NCBI GenBank assembly: GCA_028687755.1
Contig: JAQTZL010000001.1
Span: forward strand, 62,001-126,000
Length of the DNA: 64,000 nucleotides
Reading direction: 5' to 3'
Source: Candidatus Nanopelagicales bacterium
GTDB taxonomy: Bacteria > Actinomycetota > Actinomycetes > S36-B12
Shown here one piece after another: positions 27,970-37,329 of the stretch. The notes beneath the pieces were generated by a model. That model was not told where the DNA came from and ran no database searches. It saw only the letters and a list, made by a program, of their open reading frames with translations. How positions within the stretch are numbered: the stretch's first letter is position 1; each line of letters starts with the position of its first letter. A program made the translations under genes and the position numbers.

Positions 27970-28308
27970 ATGGCTGGTGGCAGTGCAATTCGCGGTAGTC
28001 GCGTCGGCGCAGGCCCAATGGGTGAAGCTGAGCGTGGCGAGGCTGCTCCACGTATTTGGGTATCTTTCTGGTGCTCACGCAAGCATGAATCAAAGCCGAG
28101 CTTTGCTTCCGATGCCGCTATTCCTGACGAGTGGGATTGCCCACGATGTGGTTTGCCTGCAGGCAAGGATAAGGAAAATCCACCAGCGCCACCAAAGGTT
28201 GAGCCATACAAGACTCACTTGGCATACGTGAAGGAACGCCGATCAGATGTTGATGGAGCGGCAATTCTCGATGAGGCGCTCAATAAATTACGCGGTAAAG
28301 GTTTCTAA
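27970..28308 (+). CDS. rbpA: RNA polymerase-binding protein RbpA
   Basis: A 112-residue actinobacterial transcription factor that binds the primary sigma factor and stabilises the open complex. AIRGSRVGAGPMGE is the N-terminal tail that reaches the -10 region. The core domain has a zinc-type set, WCSRKH and CPRCG. The C-terminal sigma interaction domain is KTHLAYVKERRS...AILDEALNKLR. GGGAGA precedes ATG 27970. It is encoded after secG and ends at an intrinsic terminator placed in the convergent pgl gene. Its presence fits the extended -10-dependent promoters seen here. Confidence 0.96.
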   Translation: MAGGSAIRGSRVGAGPMGEAERGEAAPRIWVSFWCSRKHESKPSFASDAAIPDEWDCPRCGLPAGKDKENPPAPPKVEPYKTHLAYVKERRSDVDGAAILDEALNKLRGKGF

Positions 28309-28325
28309 GCTGCAAACATTGCTTC

Positions 28326-29084
28326 TTAGGCTCCCGGTCGACTGATGTCGGCCGGGAGTTCTTTTGTTGCATCCCGATCAACGAGGAATAGCGTGTGACT
28401 GGCTCGTATCCCGCTAGCTGGCACTTGCAGTGGACCGGCCGACGGGTCTAATGCCAGGCGCAAGGCTTGTGCCTTACTTTCACCACTTGCAAGAATCCAC
28501 GCCTGTCGAGCATTGTTGAGCGTAGGAAAAGTAAGACTCACACGAGTTGCTGGTGGCTTTGGTGAATTGTGCACCGCCACTGCGACCTGTTCACTGTGGG
28601 TGGCGGGATGTTCGGGAAACAGTGATGCCACATGCGCATCTGGCCCGATGCCGAGTAAAACCACATCAAATTCAAGTGCGCCATCTATGCCGTGGCGCCG
28701 CAACTCATCTGAATATGCCAGTGCCGACAGTTCGGGTGTTGTTGAGCGATCAGGCCCGCCAATGCTGTGCACATTGCTTCGAGGGATCGCAAGATGATCT
28801 ATAAGTAGAGCGTGTGCGGCGGTATCGTTGCGAAGTTCGCTCCCGGAGTTTTCCCAGCGTTCGTCACCCCACCACAGGTGAGTGTTGTGCCAATCGATGG
28901 CTTCGACGGCTGGGCTTGCGGCAAGTGTTGCCAGCACCGCTGTGCCAATGCCGCCCCCAGTTAGTACGACATGCGCAACACCGCGCTGTTGTTGAGCCTC
29001 GACGATCGCCGCAACGAGTCGCCCTACAACTGCCTCAGCCAATGAATCTGCATCGGCGTATCGCACGACCTCTCGAGGAGTCAT
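28326..29084 (-). CDS. pgl: 6-phosphogluconolactonase
   Basis: A 252-residue enzyme of the NagB/SugarP isomerase fold that hydrolyses 6-phosphogluconolactone in the oxidative pentose phosphate path. Motifs are LTGGGIGTAVLATLA, HLWWGDERW, LLGIGPDAHVASLFPEH, and RVSLTFPTLNNARQ. It is the last gene of zwf-opcA-pgl and its ATG overlaps the opcA stop (ATGA). The last codons double as the hairpin of the rbpA terminator on the other strand. Confidence 0.94.
   Translation of the reverse strand: MTPREVVRYADADSLAEAVVGRLVAAIVEAQQQRGVAHVVLTGGGIGTAVLATLAASPAVEAIDWHNTHLWWGDERWENSGSELRNDTAAHALLIDHLAIPRSNVHSIGGPDRSTTPELSALAYSDELRRHGIDGALEFDVVLLGIGPDAHVASLFPEHPATHSEQVAVAVHNSPKPPATRVSLTFPTLNNARQAWILASGESKAQALRLALDPSAGPLQVPASGIRASHTLFLVDRDATKELPADISRPGA
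28331..28367 (+). terminator. Intrinsic terminator of rbpA inside pgl
   Basis: CTCCCGGTCGAC (28331-28342) pairs with GTCGGCCGGGAG (28347-28358) across a TGAT loop, with one T/G pair, then TTCTTTTGT. On the plus strand this ends the rbpA transcript. It also encodes the last residues of Pgl on the minus strand. Confidence 0.8.
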
Positions 29085-29977
29085 AGCGACAACCCAGCAA
29101 TAACTTTGCCATACATGTCGTCTGGGTCTAGGCGTCGTAATTCTTCCGCGAGCAATGCTGATGTTGGACGACGAGGCAAACTCACGCGCTGATCAGGAAA
29201 GCCAGGTCGTTGAATATTGGCGGTCTTGTCATCAATTCGCGCGATGCGAAGCAAACCATCTTCCATATCGAGTTCAACAGATGAAATCGCGATGGTGTCA
29301 TCCCAAATAATTTCAAATGATGTTTCAAACATTTGGCTGAGCCAAGCACCCATGAGGATCACACTTGGGTTATTTCGTTCACCCGAAACACGGATATGCC
29401 GGACTGCGGCCATTGGCGCGTCGAAGATTGCCGCAACAACCGAACGCCATTGCGTACAGCGCGCCCAGGCAATGTCTGTATCTCCAGGTTGGTAACCAGC
29501 TTGGCGCACTCGTAGAGCTTGGTAGGGATCTTCAATGAATGAAGCATCGGTGATTCGACGTTGGGCATGACGACCAATGAGCGAATCAGATGGCACATCA
29601 GGTGATTCGCCAGGCCAATAGGCAACGACTGGTGTGTCAGGAAGGAGCAGTGGTACTGCAACTGAATTCGGATAATTCGATAGTTCGTTGCGAAGACGAA
29701 GGAGTGCCACTTCTCCGGGACCATCATCACCGCCTACCCGAATTTCCGCATCGAGTTGAGTCTGTCGTGAATCAGGTCGTCCGATCAGGGTCAAAATTCG
29801 CATCGGGTGTTGGCGTGCAGCGGTAACCGCGCCATCCGTGGCGTCTGCTTGGGTTTCCTCATCGGCCATGATTAACAAAGTGAGGACCATGCCCGATGTT
29901 GGGGCTCCAAGGCGATGTCGCTCTTGGTGAATCGCAGCAGCAACTGCACCGCCGCTGGTGTTCTCTAAACGGATCAT
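29081..29977 (-). CDS. opcA: Glucose-6-phosphate dehydrogenase assembly protein OpcA
   Basis: A 298-residue OpcA homologue. It is found only in actinobacteria and cyanobacteria next to zwf, where it activates or assembles glucose-6-phosphate dehydrogenase. Conserved blocks are MVLTLLIMADEE, LPDTPVVAYWPGE, ITDASFIEDP and DIAWARCTQWRSVVAA. The start ATG 29977 overlaps the zwf stop by four bases and has GGAGG about six bases upstream. A longer in-frame start lies within zwf and is rejected. Confidence 0.94.
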   Translation of the reverse strand: MIRLENTSGGAVAAAIHQERHRLGAPTSGMVLTLLIMADEETQADATDGAVTAARQHPMRILTLIGRPDSRQTQLDAEIRVGGDDGPGEVALLRLRNELSNYPNSVAVPLLLPDTPVVAYWPGESPDVPSDSLIGRHAQRRITDASFIEDPYQALRVRQAGYQPGDTDIAWARCTQWRSVVAAIFDAPMAAVRHIRVSGERNNPSVILMGAWLSQMFETSFEIIWDDTIAISSVELDMEDGLLRIARIDDKTANIQRPGFPDQRVSLPRRPTSALLAEELRRLDPDDMYGKVIAGLSL

Positions 29978-31497
29978 GGACGCCTCCAACTTCGACCGTC
30001 GCGAGCAATCATGTCGTATTGGCTGTGTGGCCCCCACCCGCCAGAAACGTATTGATCTGGTTGGCCTTGCGTATCCCAAAATTCCAAGACGGGATCCAAG
30101 ATCTTCCAACCGAGTTCTACCTCAACATGTCGAGGAAACAGTGGGGGATCACCTATGAGCACATCGAGAATTAAGCGCTCGTATGCCTCGGGGCTAGATT
30201 CGACGAATGTCTCGCCGTACTGAAAGTCCATCGTGACATCTCGCACTTCAATTTGCGAGGTGTCGGGTACTTTGGAACCAAAGCGCACCGTTATGCCTTC
30301 ATCTGGCTGGATTCGAAAGACAAGCGCGTTGTTGCCGAGTTCTTGCACGGCATCATCCATGAATGGCAAATGCGGAGCGCGCTTAAAGATGACAGCAACT
30401 TCAGTTACTCGGCGACCAAGGCGTTTACCAGTGCGCAAATAGAAAGGCACGCCAGCCCAGCGACGATTGTCGATGTCCACCCTCATTGCCGCGAATGTTT
30501 CCGTATGCGAATCCGGATTGATTCCTTCTTCATCAAGGTAGCCAATCACCGGGATTCCACCTTGCCAACCCTTGGCGTACTGGCCGCGTGCGGTGTGTGC
30601 TGCTAAATCTTTGGGAAGGCGAACGGCTGATAGAACTTTTTCCTTTTCCGCTCGAACTTCAGCTGCATTGAAGTTGAGTGGCTCCTCCATGGCGGTCAAG
30701 GCAAGAAGTTGCAACAAGTGATTTTGAATGACATCGCGGGCGGCCCCGATACCGTCGTAGTACCCCGCTCGACCACCAATACCAATGTCTTCAGCCATAG
30801 TGATCTGGACATTGTCAACGTAATTGCTATTCCACAACGGTTCAAACATCGCATTCGCAAAGCGAACCGCCATGATGTTTTGCACAGTCTCTTTTCCGAG
30901 ATAGTGGTCAATGCGAAAGACGGACCCGGTATCAAACACGGTCCCAACTAGGTCATTGAGTTCTTGAGCGCTCTTGAGGTCATGGCCAAAAGGTTTCTCG
31001 ATAACGACTCGACGCCAGGCATCGGGCTTATCTTCAGCAAGGCCCGATTCCTTCAGGTGTTCAAGTACTACCGGAAAGAGGCCTGGTGGGATTGAAAGGT
31101 AGAACGCATGATTGCCACCAGTTCCGCGTTGCTCGTCGAGGTCTGCAACGACTCTTTTAAGCTCTGCATAGGCGGCAGCATCGCCAAGGTCGCCCGTGAC
31201 AAAACGAATTCCTTCGCTCAACTGCTTCCAGGTTTCCTCGCGGAATGGTGTTCGAGCATGTTCTTTAACCGCATCGTGAACCACTTGTGCAAAGTCTTCG
31301 TTTTCCCAGTCGCGACGAGCAAAACCCACGAGCGAGAAACCTGGTGGCAAGAAGCCACGATTAGCCAAGTCGTAGATGGCTGGCATGACTTTTTTGCGTG
31401 CTAAGTCACCAGTGACACCGAAGAGCACCAAACTGCACGGGCCCGCAATTCGAGGAAGGCGTTGGTCAAGGGGACTACGTAATGGATTGTTCATCAT
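29974..31497 (-). CDS. zwf: Glucose-6-phosphate 1-dehydrogenase
   Basis: A 507-residue NADP-linked enzyme opening the oxidative pentose phosphate path. LVLFGVTGDLARKKVMPA is the nucleotide-binding start. VIEKPFGHD and FRIDHYLGKETVQN hold the substrate-binding Lys and catalytic His. VPFYLRTGKRL follows. Two adjacent ATG codons are possible starts; GAGG sits four bases before the second (31494), which is a little more likely. It lies nine bases after tal and overlaps opcA. Confidence 0.97.
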   Translation of the reverse strand: MMNNPLRSPLDQRLPRIAGPCSLVLFGVTGDLARKKVMPAIYDLANRGFLPPGFSLVGFARRDWENEDFAQVVHDAVKEHARTPFREETWKQLSEGIRFVTGDLGDAAAYAELKRVVADLDEQRGTGGNHAFYLSIPPGLFPVVLEHLKESGLAEDKPDAWRRVVIEKPFGHDLKSAQELNDLVGTVFDTGSVFRIDHYLGKETVQNIMAVRFANAMFEPLWNSNYVDNVQITMAEDIGIGGRAGYYDGIGAARDVIQNHLLQLLALTAMEEPLNFNAAEVRAEKEKVLSAVRLPKDLAAHTARGQYAKGWQGGIPVIGYLDEEGINPDSHTETFAAMRVDIDNRRWAGVPFYLRTGKRLGRRVTEVAVIFKRAPHLPFMDDAVQELGNNALVFRIQPDEGITVRFGSKVPDTSQIEVRDVTMDFQYGETFVESSPEAYERLILDVLIGDPPLFPRHVEVELGWKILDPVLEFWDTQGQPDQYVSGGWGPHSQYDMIARDGRSWRRP

Positions 31498-31506
31498 TCC
31501 TCAGTA

Positions 31507-32619
31507 TTAGACGATCTGATCCATGGCGATTTGCACTGTTGTACGCAATTCTTCCCAAGCATCGATGAACTTCTGGACGCCGTCTTTCTCAAGTTCATCG
31601 CACACCTGAGATTGATGGATGCCTAAAGCTTCCAGGGCTTGCCATACAGCACGAGACTGCGCTGCAGTGCCAGACACAGTGTCGCCGCGGTATTGACCGT
31701 GATCAAAGACCGCGTTGAGTGTTCCCTCGGGCATGGTGTTCACGCACCCGCGAACGGCAAGATCGATCACATACCTGGTGTCGTCATATGCAGTGTCTTT
31801 GACTCCAGTGGAGGCCCATAGTGGGCGTTGCGCATTTGCGCCGAGTGCCGCGGCCATAGCCCATTCGTCGTTGGCGATCCGCTCCTGAAAGGCCTCCCAT
31901 GCCAAGCGTGCATTTGCAATGGCTGCCTGACCAAGCAGTTCAGAAGCTTGTGTCGTTCCAAGTGCCTTGAGTTGGGAATCGACGGCCGTATCAACGCGAG
32001 ACACAAAGAAGGATGCGACGCTGTGAATTGTGGACGCGTCGATCCCCGCCGCGAAGGCCTTTCGCAAGCCTGCCTCATATGCAGCTAAAACTTCGACATA
32101 TCGGTCCACGGAGAAAATCAAAGTTACGTTGACGCTGATGCCGTGACCGATCACCTCTGTAATTGCAGGAAGGCCCGCCTTGGTCGCAGGAATCTTAATA
32201 AACAGATTTGGTCGGTCGATAAGGTTCCACATTTCCCGAGCTTGTTCGACTGTTCGGTGTGTGTCATGTGCAAGTCGTGGATCGACTTCGATAGAAACTC
32301 GACCATCGACACCACCCGTTGCTTGATAAACCGGCAACATGACCTCGCACGCGTTTCGTACATCGTCCGTGGTTAGGCGCTGGATGACCAGATCAACATC
32401 GAGGCCTTGGCGTGTAAGACCTTCTAGGTCACTCTCGTAATCGGCCGCGCCTTTTGAGATAGCAGACTGAAATATCGAGGGGTTCGAAGTGACGCCACGA
32501 ACACATTTAGTCAAAACGAGTTCTTGCAAGCTACCGGTGTTTAACCTGGCGCGACTGAGATCATCAAGCCAGATTGAAACACCAGCATCGGTCAGTTCTT
32601 GAAGTGCAGGGGTTGGCAT
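31507..32619 (-). CDS. tal: Transaldolase
   Basis: A 370-residue class I aldolase-fold enzyme of the actinobacterial long transaldolase type. VSIWLDDLSRARL and VRGVTSNPSIFQ are the N-terminal motifs. The Schiff-base Lys is in NLFIKIPATKAG. VNVTLIFSVDRY and SVASFFVSRVD follow. The start ATG 32619 has GGAG about eight bases upstream; a TTG-type start at 32631 would add MERT and is less likely. It lies between tkt and zwf in one operon. Confidence 0.95.
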   Translation of the reverse strand: MPTPALQELTDAGVSIWLDDLSRARLNTGSLQELVLTKCVRGVTSNPSIFQSAISKGAADYESDLEGLTRQGLDVDLVIQRLTTDDVRNACEVMLPVYQATGGVDGRVSIEVDPRLAHDTHRTVEQAREMWNLIDRPNLFIKIPATKAGLPAITEVIGHGISVNVTLIFSVDRYVEVLAAYEAGLRKAFAAGIDASTIHSVASFFVSRVDTAVDSQLKALGTTQASELLGQAAIANARLAWEAFQERIANDEWAMAAALGANAQRPLWASTGVKDTAYDDTRYVIDLAVRGCVNTMPEGTLNAVFDHGQYRGDTVSGTAAQSRAVWQALEALGIHQSQVCDELEKDGVQKFIDAWEELRTTVQIAMDQIV

Positions 32620-32640
32620 GGTGCGCTCCAATTCAATTCG

Positions 32641-34695
32641 TTATGACTGATCGTTCAGGGAAGCCTTTGCTGCAGCAACAACAGCATCTGTTGTGATGCC
32701 GAACTCTTGGAAAAGAACCTTGTCTGAAGCGCTGGCTCCAAAGTGATCGATTCCGATGACGCGTCCACGATCGCCGACGTACTTCCACCAACCTAAAGTT
32801 GCCCCGGCTTCTACTGAAACGCGGGCCCGTACATTTGGTAGGAGAACTGAATCTCGATAGGCCTGATCTTGTTCGTCGAACCATTCCAGGCATGGCATCG
32901 AGATAACTCGGCTTGATATTCCTTCTTCAGCAAGTTGCTCGTGGGCTGCTAATGCAAGTTGAACTTCTGAACCTGTCGCCATGAGCAAGACTTCTGGTGC
33001 TGCGTGATCCGCGAGGACGTAAGCGCCACGACGCAGGCCTACAAGCGCATTGTGGGATTCGGAAATGGTTGGCACATTTTGACGGGTCAGCACCAATCCA
33101 ACAGGTCGATGCTGGTGCAAGGTTGCATGCCAAGCTGCCGCAGTTTCATTAGCATCTGCCGGGCGAACAATCGATAAGCCAGGCATGGCGCGAAGACTCC
33201 ATAGATGCTCGATTGGTTGATGTGTAGGACCGTCTTCGCCAAGTCCAACACTGTCATGTGTCCATACGAAAGTAACAGGAGTCTGCATGAGAGCTGAGAG
33301 TCGAACTGCACCACGCATGTAATCACTGAATACAAAGAACGTGCCACCGAACGGTCTGGTGAGTCCACTCAATGACATCCCATTAAGGGCCGCACCCATG
33401 GCATGTTCCCGAATTCCAAAATGAACGATGCGGCCGTACGGCGAAGAGTCAGGCATTTGGGTTGTCGCAGGCAGAAAACTCTTGCCGCCTTCAATTGTCG
33501 TGTTGTTCGACTCTGCGAGATCCGCAGATCCACCCCAGAACTCAGGCATAACTGCAGCAATTGCGTTGATGACTTCACCTGACGCCTTGCGAGTCGCCAG
33601 TGTTGATCCCAATTCCCACGTAGGAATTGACGCGTTGAAATTGGATGGCAGTTCGCGGCTAGTGATGCGATCAAGTTCGCTGGATCGCATTGGTTCACGT
33701 TCGCGCCATGCGTTGAACGACGTAGTCCAAGCCTGGCGCTGTTCGCTGACGCGCAAATGAAGCTTTGATCGAACTTCGGCCAAAACATCCGCATCAAATG
33801 CGAAGTGCTCATCGGGATTTAACCCAAGAACCAACTTGGTCGCTGCAATTTCTTCAACCCCTAATGCCGACCCGTGTGACTTCGCGGTGTTCTGCAGCTT
33901 GGGTGCTGGCCACGCGATTGTTGATCGCATTGCGATGAACGTTGGACGATGAGACTCTTCTTTGGCTGCTTGAATGGCGGCATAAACGCCAGGTAAGTCA
34001 ATATTTCCGTCGCTGAGACGATCGACATAGTGGGTAGTCCAACCATACGAGGCGTACCGAGCAACCACGTCCTCGGTGAATGCAACTGCAGTATCGCCTT
34101 CGATGGAAATGTGGTTATCGTCCCAGATCACAACTAAGTTATGCAGTCCTTGAGTGCCGGCAAGAGACGAAGCCTCACCAGAAACACCCTCTTCAAGATC
34201 ACCGTCAGAGGCAATTACCCAGACGTGGTGGTCAAAGGGACTTGTGCCCGCAGCAGCGTCTGGATCCAAAAGACCGCGTTCGTAACGTGCACCCATAGCC
34301 ATGCCAACTGCAGTTGCTAAGCCATTGCCAAGTGGTCCCGTAGTTGTTTCTACACCCGCCGTGTGTCCATGTTCAGGATGACCTGGGGTGCGGGCGCCTG
34401 CAGTACGAAATGACTCAAGGTCACCCATGGTTAATCCATATTGACTCAAGAAGAGTTCGCTATAAAGCGTCAGGCTTGAGTGTCCGCAACTCAGGACAAA
34501 GCGATCTCGACCAAGCCAGGTGGGGTCTGCAGGGTCGTGGCGCATCACACGCTGAAACAGCAAGTAGGCCACAGGAGCCAAGGTCATTGCCGTTCCGGGG
34601 TGCCCATTCGTGGCCTTTTGCACTGCATCCATGGCCAATGCCCTCAGGTATGCAGTTGCGCGTTCGTCAGTGGTGGTCCAGTCAAGTTCCGTCAC
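32641..34695 (-). CDS. tkt: Transketolase
   Basis: A 684-residue thiamine diphosphate enzyme. ATNGHPGTAMTLAP begins the N-terminal domain. The ThDP/Mg motif is ASDGDLEEGVSGEASSLAG...WDDNHISIEGD. The pyrimidine domain has FGIREHAMGAALNGM, VWTHDSVGLGEDGPTHQPIEHL and ATGSEVQLAL. The start GTG 34695 has no ribosome binding site but has TAGTGT seven bases upstream, which suggests a leaderless message. First gene of tkt-tal-zwf-opcA-pgl, divergent from ctaB. Confidence 0.97.
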   Translation of the reverse strand: MTELDWTTTDERATAYLRALAMDAVQKATNGHPGTAMTLAPVAYLLFQRVMRHDPADPTWLGRDRFVLSCGHSSLTLYSELFLSQYGLTMGDLESFRTAGARTPGHPEHGHTAGVETTTGPLGNGLATAVGMAMGARYERGLLDPDAAAGTSPFDHHVWVIASDGDLEEGVSGEASSLAGTQGLHNLVVIWDDNHISIEGDTAVAFTEDVVARYASYGWTTHYVDRLSDGNIDLPGVYAAIQAAKEESHRPTFIAMRSTIAWPAPKLQNTAKSHGSALGVEEIAATKLVLGLNPDEHFAFDADVLAEVRSKLHLRVSEQRQAWTTSFNAWREREPMRSSELDRITSRELPSNFNASIPTWELGSTLATRKASGEVINAIAAVMPEFWGGSADLAESNNTTIEGGKSFLPATTQMPDSSPYGRIVHFGIREHAMGAALNGMSLSGLTRPFGGTFFVFSDYMRGAVRLSALMQTPVTFVWTHDSVGLGEDGPTHQPIEHLWSLRAMPGLSIVRPADANETAAAWHATLHQHRPVGLVLTRQNVPTISESHNALVGLRRGAYVLADHAAPEVLLMATGSEVQLALAAHEQLAEEGISSRVISMPCLEWFDEQDQAYRDSVLLPNVRARVSVEAGATLGWWKYVGDRGRVIGIDHFGASASDKVLFQEFGITTDAVVAAAKASLNDQS

Positions 34696-34702
34696 GAGGA
34701 AA

Positions 34703-34708
34703 ACACTA
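34703..34708 (-). promoter_or_regulatory. -10 element for leaderless tkt operon
   Basis: On the minus strand TAGTGT is followed by seven bases and GTG 34695. It lies 38 bases from the facing -10 of ctaB, so the 63-base gap contains two divergent promoters. Confidence 0.45.
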
Positions 34709-34746
34709 GTGCGGCTAGGCAGACATCATGACCACCAGTCCACGGC

Positions 34747-34752
34747 TAGGCT
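34747..34752 (+). promoter_or_regulatory. -10 element for leaderless ctaB
   Basis: TAGGCT is followed by six bases (TAGGGA) and the GTG start at 34759. Confidence 0.5.
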
Positions 34753-34758
34753 TAGGGA

Positions 34759-35679
34759 GTGACAACAGGTCTCCAGGTCTCCGGCACCACACCACGTCAA
34801 CGTTTGGCCGCACATGTGGCGTTGACGAAACCTCGCATTGTCGAACTTCTGCTTGTCACCGCTGTACCCACAATGTTTTTGGCTGCTCAGGGGCTTCCGA
34901 CCTTGCAAGCCACAATCGCCGTACTCGTTGGTGGCGCGCTGGCTGCGATGGGCGCGAACACATTGAATAGTGTGTACGACCGCGATATCGATGCCGTTAT
35001 GCACCGAACTGATAAGCGGCCTGCCGCCATGGGCATTGTGAGCGTGCGTGCGGGCTTGTTCCAGGGTTTCCTATTAAGTATCGCCAGCGCATTTTTCTTG
35101 GCCTGGTGGACCAATTATCTTGCAGCGGTTTTAGCGTTGGTAGCCATTGCGGCCTACGCGGTCGGTTACACGATGTGGCTCAAGAGACGCACCGCACAGA
35201 ACATCGTTTGGGGTGGGGCTGCAGGTTGCATGCCTGTTCTAATCGCCTGGTCTGCAGTTACTGGATCCTTAACCTGGACACCAGTGGTGCTGTTCCTCAT
35301 CGTTTTTTTCTGGACGCCGCCGCATTACTGGCCGTTGGCAATGAAATATAAGGATGATTATGAGCGGGCTGGTATTCCAATGCTGCCTGTTTTGAAGACC
35401 TCCGAACAAGTAACCCAAAGCATCCTTCGTTATAGCTGGGTGATGGTTTTGGTGTCACTTGCGCTGATTCCGGTTGCACCGATGGGCCCTGTTTACGACG
35501 TGTCAGCAATTGTTCTCGGAGCCGTTTTTATGGTGGAGGCCTATCGGCTGCGTAGTGCTGCACGCAAAGCCAACGAAGATTTATTAGCCTTGGCAATGCG
35601 GCTATTTCACTACTCGATTACCTATTTGGCACTGCTGTTCTTAGCGGTGGCAGTAGATCCGTTCGTATTTACGAACTGA
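34759..35679 (+). CDS. ctaB: Protohaem IX farnesyltransferase (haem O synthase)
   Basis: A 306-residue UbiA-family membrane prenyltransferase with about nine helices. It adds a farnesyl group to haem b to make haem O for the terminal oxidase. LTKPRIVELLLVT, then NTLNSVYDRDIDAVMHRTDKRP with the first Asp-rich prenyl diphosphate site, and YTMWLKRRTAQNIVWGGAAGC are hallmarks. The start GTG 34759 fits a leaderless message. The 3' end overlaps the convergent ctaA gene by 11 bases. Confidence 0.95.
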   Translation: MTTGLQVSGTTPRQRLAAHVALTKPRIVELLLVTAVPTMFLAAQGLPTLQATIAVLVGGALAAMGANTLNSVYDRDIDAVMHRTDKRPAAMGIVSVRAGLFQGFLLSIASAFFLAWWTNYLAAVLALVAIAAYAVGYTMWLKRRTAQNIVWGGAAGCMPVLIAWSAVTGSLTWTPVVLFLIVFFWTPPHYWPLAMKYKDDYERAGIPMLPVLKTSEQVTQSILRYSWVMVLVSLALIPVAPMGPVYDVSAIVLGAVFMVEAYRLRSAARKANEDLLALAMRLFHYSITYLALLFLAVAVDPFVFTN

Positions 35680-36595
35680 TTGTTTCGCGTATGCGTTCGC
35701 GAGAAGGTATAAACAAGATAGTGATCCACAGAAGGACCGCGCCGGTCACGTGAACAAGAACAAGTAATTCAGGTAAGCCAGTGAAGTACTGGGTGTAACC
35801 AATCGCTGCTTGAGCAAGTGAAATGGCAACCAACAACCACGTGAGTTTGATCGCCCCTGTCGGGGCATTGGTGAGATACAGCGCAAGAAGAAGCGCCACG
35901 ACTAAGCCGATGAAGAGCAACACAATGTCAGCGTGAAGCCAGGACACCATTCGTGGATCGAAACTAAAGCGAAGTTCAGCTTTGGCGTCGCCACTATGGG
36001 GACCACTTCCCGTCACCACCGTTCCCATGATGACTACCAATGAAGTGACTCCGATAAGAATCCACGTGAGCACACGGATTTCTCTGCGAACGAGTAATTG
36101 CACCGGTGCATCACCTTCATCACCAGAACGAACCACGAGCGCGACACAGCCTGCGATGAGGGCCATCGACAGCAGCAAATGCGAGGCAACCGTGATTGGA
36201 CTCAAACCTGTCAGGACGGTAATTCCCCCCAGAATTGCCTGAGCAAAGGTTCCAAGAAATGGAATAGCAGCTAAAAACAATAGGAATCCGCGGCGATTGC
36301 CACCACGGCGCACACGATTACGTTGATCAACAACTGCGAAAATTATGGCCGCGATCGCCAATACAACAAGAGCAAATGTGAGCGTTCGATTGCCAAATTC
36401 TACGAGTTTGTGCCATTCCTGCTCTTGACTTGCAGTGGGCGTGTACGAACCATCAACGCACTGCGGCCATGTCGGGCAACCGAGCCCCGATCCCGTGAGT
36501 CGAACTGTCGCTCCTGTAATCACGATTGCGCCCTGTGCGACAAGGTTTGCTATGTAAATCCCGCGAGCTGACTTACCTGCGCGTTGTGATTGCAT
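35669..36595 (-). CDS. ctaA: Haem A synthase (COX15/CtaA family)
   Basis: A 308-residue membrane protein with eight helices in two four-helix halves. It oxidises haem O to haem A. The first half has GATVRLTGSGLGCPTWPQC with the conserved Cys pair in the first external loop, and HKLVEFGNRTLTF with a haem-ligand His. The second half has MVSWLHADIVLL and LVHVTGAVLLW with His ligands. I prefer ATG 36595, which has GGGAG eight bases upstream; ATG 36610 would overlap the ABC permease gene and lacks a site. Confidence 0.93.
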   Translation of the reverse strand: MQSQRAGKSARGIYIANLVAQGAIVITGATVRLTGSGLGCPTWPQCVDGSYTPTASQEQEWHKLVEFGNRTLTFALVVLAIAAIIFAVVDQRNRVRRGGNRRGFLLFLAAIPFLGTFAQAILGGITVLTGLSPITVASHLLLSMALIAGCVALVVRSGDEGDAPVQLLVRREIRVLTWILIGVTSLVVIMGTVVTGSGPHSGDAKAELRFSFDPRMVSWLHADIVLLFIGLVVALLLALYLTNAPTGAIKLTWLLVAISLAQAAIGYTQYFTGLPELLVLVHVTGAVLLWITILFIPSRERIRETISS

Positions 36596-36597
36596 TG

Positions 36598-37329
36598 TTA
36601 GGGCTCCCATCGAAAAACTTTTCTAGCCAACCAAGTACCAGCAAACGCCCAAACAGCGAGAATCACGAGTGCCAAATATGGGATTTCCCCCGATTCAAGT
36701 GCATCCCTGAGTCCGTTTGCCATTGCAGCGCTCGGCAGAAGATTGACAACATGTGCGACAGCGGTTGGCATGTGACTGGTAGCTATGACAACTCCACCGA
36801 AGATCATCATGACGAGAAACAGACCATTTGCGATGGCTAACACAGCTTCTGCCCGGAAGTGACCGGCAATGACCAAGGCCCATGCAACCCACACGGCGGC
36901 GGACAACACAATGATGAGCAGGGCAATGAAGAGTCCGAAAATCGATGGGCGCCAGTTACGAAAAAGCCCAGTGATCGCGACTACTGCAATCGACATCAAT
37001 GTCAGTGTTGCGGTAGCTATGAGTTTGCCAAGAATGAGATCCAGGCGGCTGAGGGGAGTGGTGCCAAGATAACGCAGTGCTCCAGAGCGGCGTTCAAATC
37101 CTGTACCAATTGCCAAGGATGTAAAGCATGTAGCCAGAATGCTGACTGCGAATACTGTTGGGACAGCGGCGTTAATGGTTTGATTCGATAAATTTGTAAG
37201 CCCTAGCGCTAGCAGCAGCACGACAGGGATGACAAACGTAAGTAACAACTGTTCACCGTTGCGGATGAGAAGTTTCAATTCCCAGCCGGCGTGGGCGCTT
37301 ATTCGGCGAGCTTGCGAAACGTGCTTCAT
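36598..37329 (-). CDS. ABC transporter permease (ABC-2 type)
   Basis: A 243-residue membrane protein with six hydrophobic segments, typical of ABC-2 export permeases. RRSGALRYLGTTPLSRLDLILGK is the characteristic cytoplasmic segment after the second helix. Its ATG overlaps the stop of the ATPase gene (ATGA), so the two make one exporter. The position before ctaA matches the Rv1457c-Rv1456c neighbourhood in M. tuberculosis (from memory). A link to haem or oxidase maturation is possible from context, but the substrate is unknown. Confidence 0.85.
   Translation of the reverse strand: MKHVSQARRISAHAGWELKLLIRNGEQLLLTFVIPVVLLLALGLTNLSNQTINAAVPTVFAVSILATCFTSLAIGTGFERRSGALRYLGTTPLSRLDLILGKLIATATLTLMSIAVVAITGLFRNWRPSIFGLFIALLIIVLSAAVWVAWALVIAGHFRAEAVLAIANGLFLVMMIFGGVVIATSHMPTAVAHVVNLLPSAAMANGLRDALESGEIPYLALVILAVWAFAGTWLARKVFRWEP

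Noticed and set aside
33369-33812. A 147-residue alternative frame within tkt
   Set aside because: The tkt frame has complete family motifs through this region, so this is a shadow.
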